Assembly: GCA_024636345.1 (NCBI GenBank)
Contig: JAGXHG010000001.1
Span: 1-36,710, forward strand
Direction of reading: 5' to 3'
From: Desulfobulbaceae bacterium
GTDB lineage: Bacteria; Desulfobacterota; Desulfobulbia; Desulfobulbales; Desulfocapsaceae
DNA: 36,710 nt
Shown: positions 35,603 to 36,710 of the stretch, one piece after another
How positions within the stretch are numbered: position 1 is the stretch's first letter
Layout of the letters: every line of letters begins with the position of its first letter
Translations under genes and position numbers: made by a program
The notes under the pieces: model-generated
Database searches by the model: none
Told to the model about the DNA's origin: nothing
Seen by the model: the letters and a program-made list of their open reading frames with translations, nothing else

Positions 35603-36604
35603 ATGCCTAAATCAGTAACAGCCTTAATCATACTGGTCTGTATCCTCTCATTTGGAACGTTTGGCTACATGTTCCTGGAAGACAGCAGTTTTATAGACAG
35701 CCTCTACATGACCATGATCACCGTCAGCACAGTAGGCTATGGTGAGACATTTCATTTGAGCCCCAAGGGACGGATCTTCACCGTGATACTCATCCTACTC
35801 GGGGTGGGCTTTATCATGTTGATGTTCAGCAAGATTACCGAGGCTGTGGTTGAAGGTGAGCTGCAGGCTATTTACGGGAGATTAAAAATGAAAAAGAAGG
35901 TTTTAGAACTCACTGATCACTACATCATCTGCGGATTCGGCCGCATTGGCCGGGTCATCTGTGACCTCCTCAAGGAGGCGAACAAACCCTTTGTCGTCAT
36001 TGAAAACAGCCCCAAAGTCATTCGGGAACTGGCTGATCTCAACTATCTCTTCCTTGATGGCGAAGCCTCAAACGACGACATGCTGCTCCAGGCCGGGATC
36101 CAACGGGCAAAAGGACTTATCTCCGTGGTTTCCTCCGATGCCAATAATGTCTATATTACCCTGTCAGCGAGAGGCCTGAACAACGATCTCTATATAATGG
36201 CCCGGTCCAGTGGCGCCGACGGCGGGGAAACCAAACTGATGCGAGCCGGAGCCAACCGGGTAATTTCACCCTACTATATCGGGGCTTGTCGCATGGCCCA
36301 GCACATCCTGCGACCAACCGTCACGGACTTTATCGACCTGACCGTCCACAGTGGTGAGCTTGGTCTGCGGATGGAGGAGCTCTCGGTTTCCGACCATGGC
36401 AAGATCGTTAACAACACCTTGATGGATTCCAATATCCGCCGTGATTTTAACCTGATTGTCGTAGCCATCAAACGCGATCATGCGGGTGAGATGTTGTTCA
36501 ATCCCAATCCCAGCAGTATGATCCTCAAAAACGATACCCTGATTGTTCTGGGTGACTATACAAAGATAAACCTGATTAGCGCTAATCTTCCGCAGCACAG
36601 TTAG
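35603..36604 (+). CDS. Two-TM potassium channel with RCK (TrkA-N/TrkA-C) domain
   Basis: A 333-residue MthK/Kch-like channel. TM1 (about 5-23), a pore helix with the filter TVGYG (residues 43-47), and TM2 (about 58-77). The cytoplasmic RCK domain has a nucleotide fold start YIICGFGRIGR (about 107-117) and ends with a TrkA-C region (about 245-330). It probably opens in response to Ca2+ or nucleotide. The gene is monocistronic; a short GGGAC-N7-GTCCC hairpin (36606-36622) follows its stop. Confidence 0.93.
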   Translation: MPKSVTALIILVCILSFGTFGYMFLEDSSFIDSLYMTMITVSTVGYGETFHLSPKGRIFTVILILLGVGFIMLMFSKITEAVVEGELQAIYGRLKMKKKVLELTDHYIICGFGRIGRVICDLLKEANKPFVVIENSPKVIRELADLNYLFLDGEASNDDMLLQAGIQRAKGLISVVSSDANNVYITLSARGLNNDLYIMARSSGADGGETKLMRAGANRVISPYYIGACRMAQHILRPTVTDFIDLTVHSGELGLRMEELSVSDHGKIVNNTLMDSNIRRDFNLIVVAIKRDHAGEMLFNPNPSSMILKNDTLIVLGDYTKINLISANLPQHS

Positions 36605-36664
36605 TGGGACGCTATTTGTCCCAGGTACTATGGTATTTTTTTCATAACAACCAAGGAGGTCGTT

Positions 36665-36710
36665 ATGAAAATGAATCGAATACAGTTTCAACAAGGTCTG
36701 AGCTTAAACC
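36665..36710 (+). CDS. Transposase N-terminus, probable IS1595 family (cut by window end)
   Basis: Fifteen codons, MKMNRIQFQQGLSLN, preceded by AAGGAGGT at ideal spacing. NRxQFQxGLS is what I associate with IS1595-type transposase starts. The remainder lies past the window, so the family call rests on few residues. The hairpin TGGGAC/GTCCCA (36605-36623) could mark the left inverted end of the element instead of the channel-gene terminator. Confidence 0.55.
   Translation, partial: MKMNRIQFQQGLSLN

Noticed and set aside
1..36710. CRISPR arrays, rRNA or tRNA genes
   Set aside because: No repeated direct units of 24-40 bases and no cloverleaf or rRNA-like segments were noticed by eye.

Overview
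The window looks like chromosome from a sulfur-cycling, anaerobic deltaproteobacterium (Desulfobacterota), most likely Desulfobulbaceae-like. The pointers are a dissimilatory-type ATP sulfurylase (sat), a NrfHA ammonifying nitrite reductase, a sensor kinase with a c-type heme sensor domain and a standalone RapZ C-terminal protein. The taxonomic call is inference; no rRNA or other marker gene is present.

Layout. 1-230: 5' end of a group II intron (minus strand) abutting an attC-like hairpin. 244-887: a broken radical SAM gene. 994-6902: nrfHA (minus) divergent from a heme-sensor kinase and its NtrC-type regulator (plus), probably the nitrite-respiration control unit. 6934-12046 (minus): aroB, sat and a copper-type P-type ATPase. 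12308-16935: hybrid histidine kinase followed by a DUF2207 membrane protein interrupted by an in-frame TAG. 17068-21965: a frameshifted sppA, a GATE-domain membrane protein, a CDP-alcohol phosphatidyltransferase and an unusual CarS-like/metallophosphoesterase fusion, probably one operon. 22073-24695: remnant of a Bcr/CflA transporter, a thioesterase, an OPRT-like/RapZ-C pair and a doubly frameshifted secreted protein. 24997-27160: purine nucleoside phosphorylase plus MTA/SAH deaminase. 27255-27756: two TatA-type genes. 27992-31947: a calcium-loop protein behind a FliA-like promoter, TrpB2 and a PBP4-type peptidase. 31942-33269: two DUF1566 paralogs separated by a MITE-like element built on a 60-bp perfect palindrome. 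33468-36604: rmuC, a truncated lactonase-like MBL gene and a 2-TM potassium channel. The window ends inside a probable IS1595-type transposase.

Two themes stand out. First, six separate genes are damaged (internal deletion, nonsense, 4-bp duplication, truncations, double frameshift) among about 30, alongside an intron, a MITE and an IS. That suggests either a genome under relaxed selection or assembly error, and read-level checking would separate these. Second, 18967-21965 holds three adjacent activities of phospholipid headgroup chemistry (CTP activation, CDP-alcohol transfer, phosphomonoester hydrolysis), two of them fused in one chain. This is the best candidate for an undescribed pathway here.
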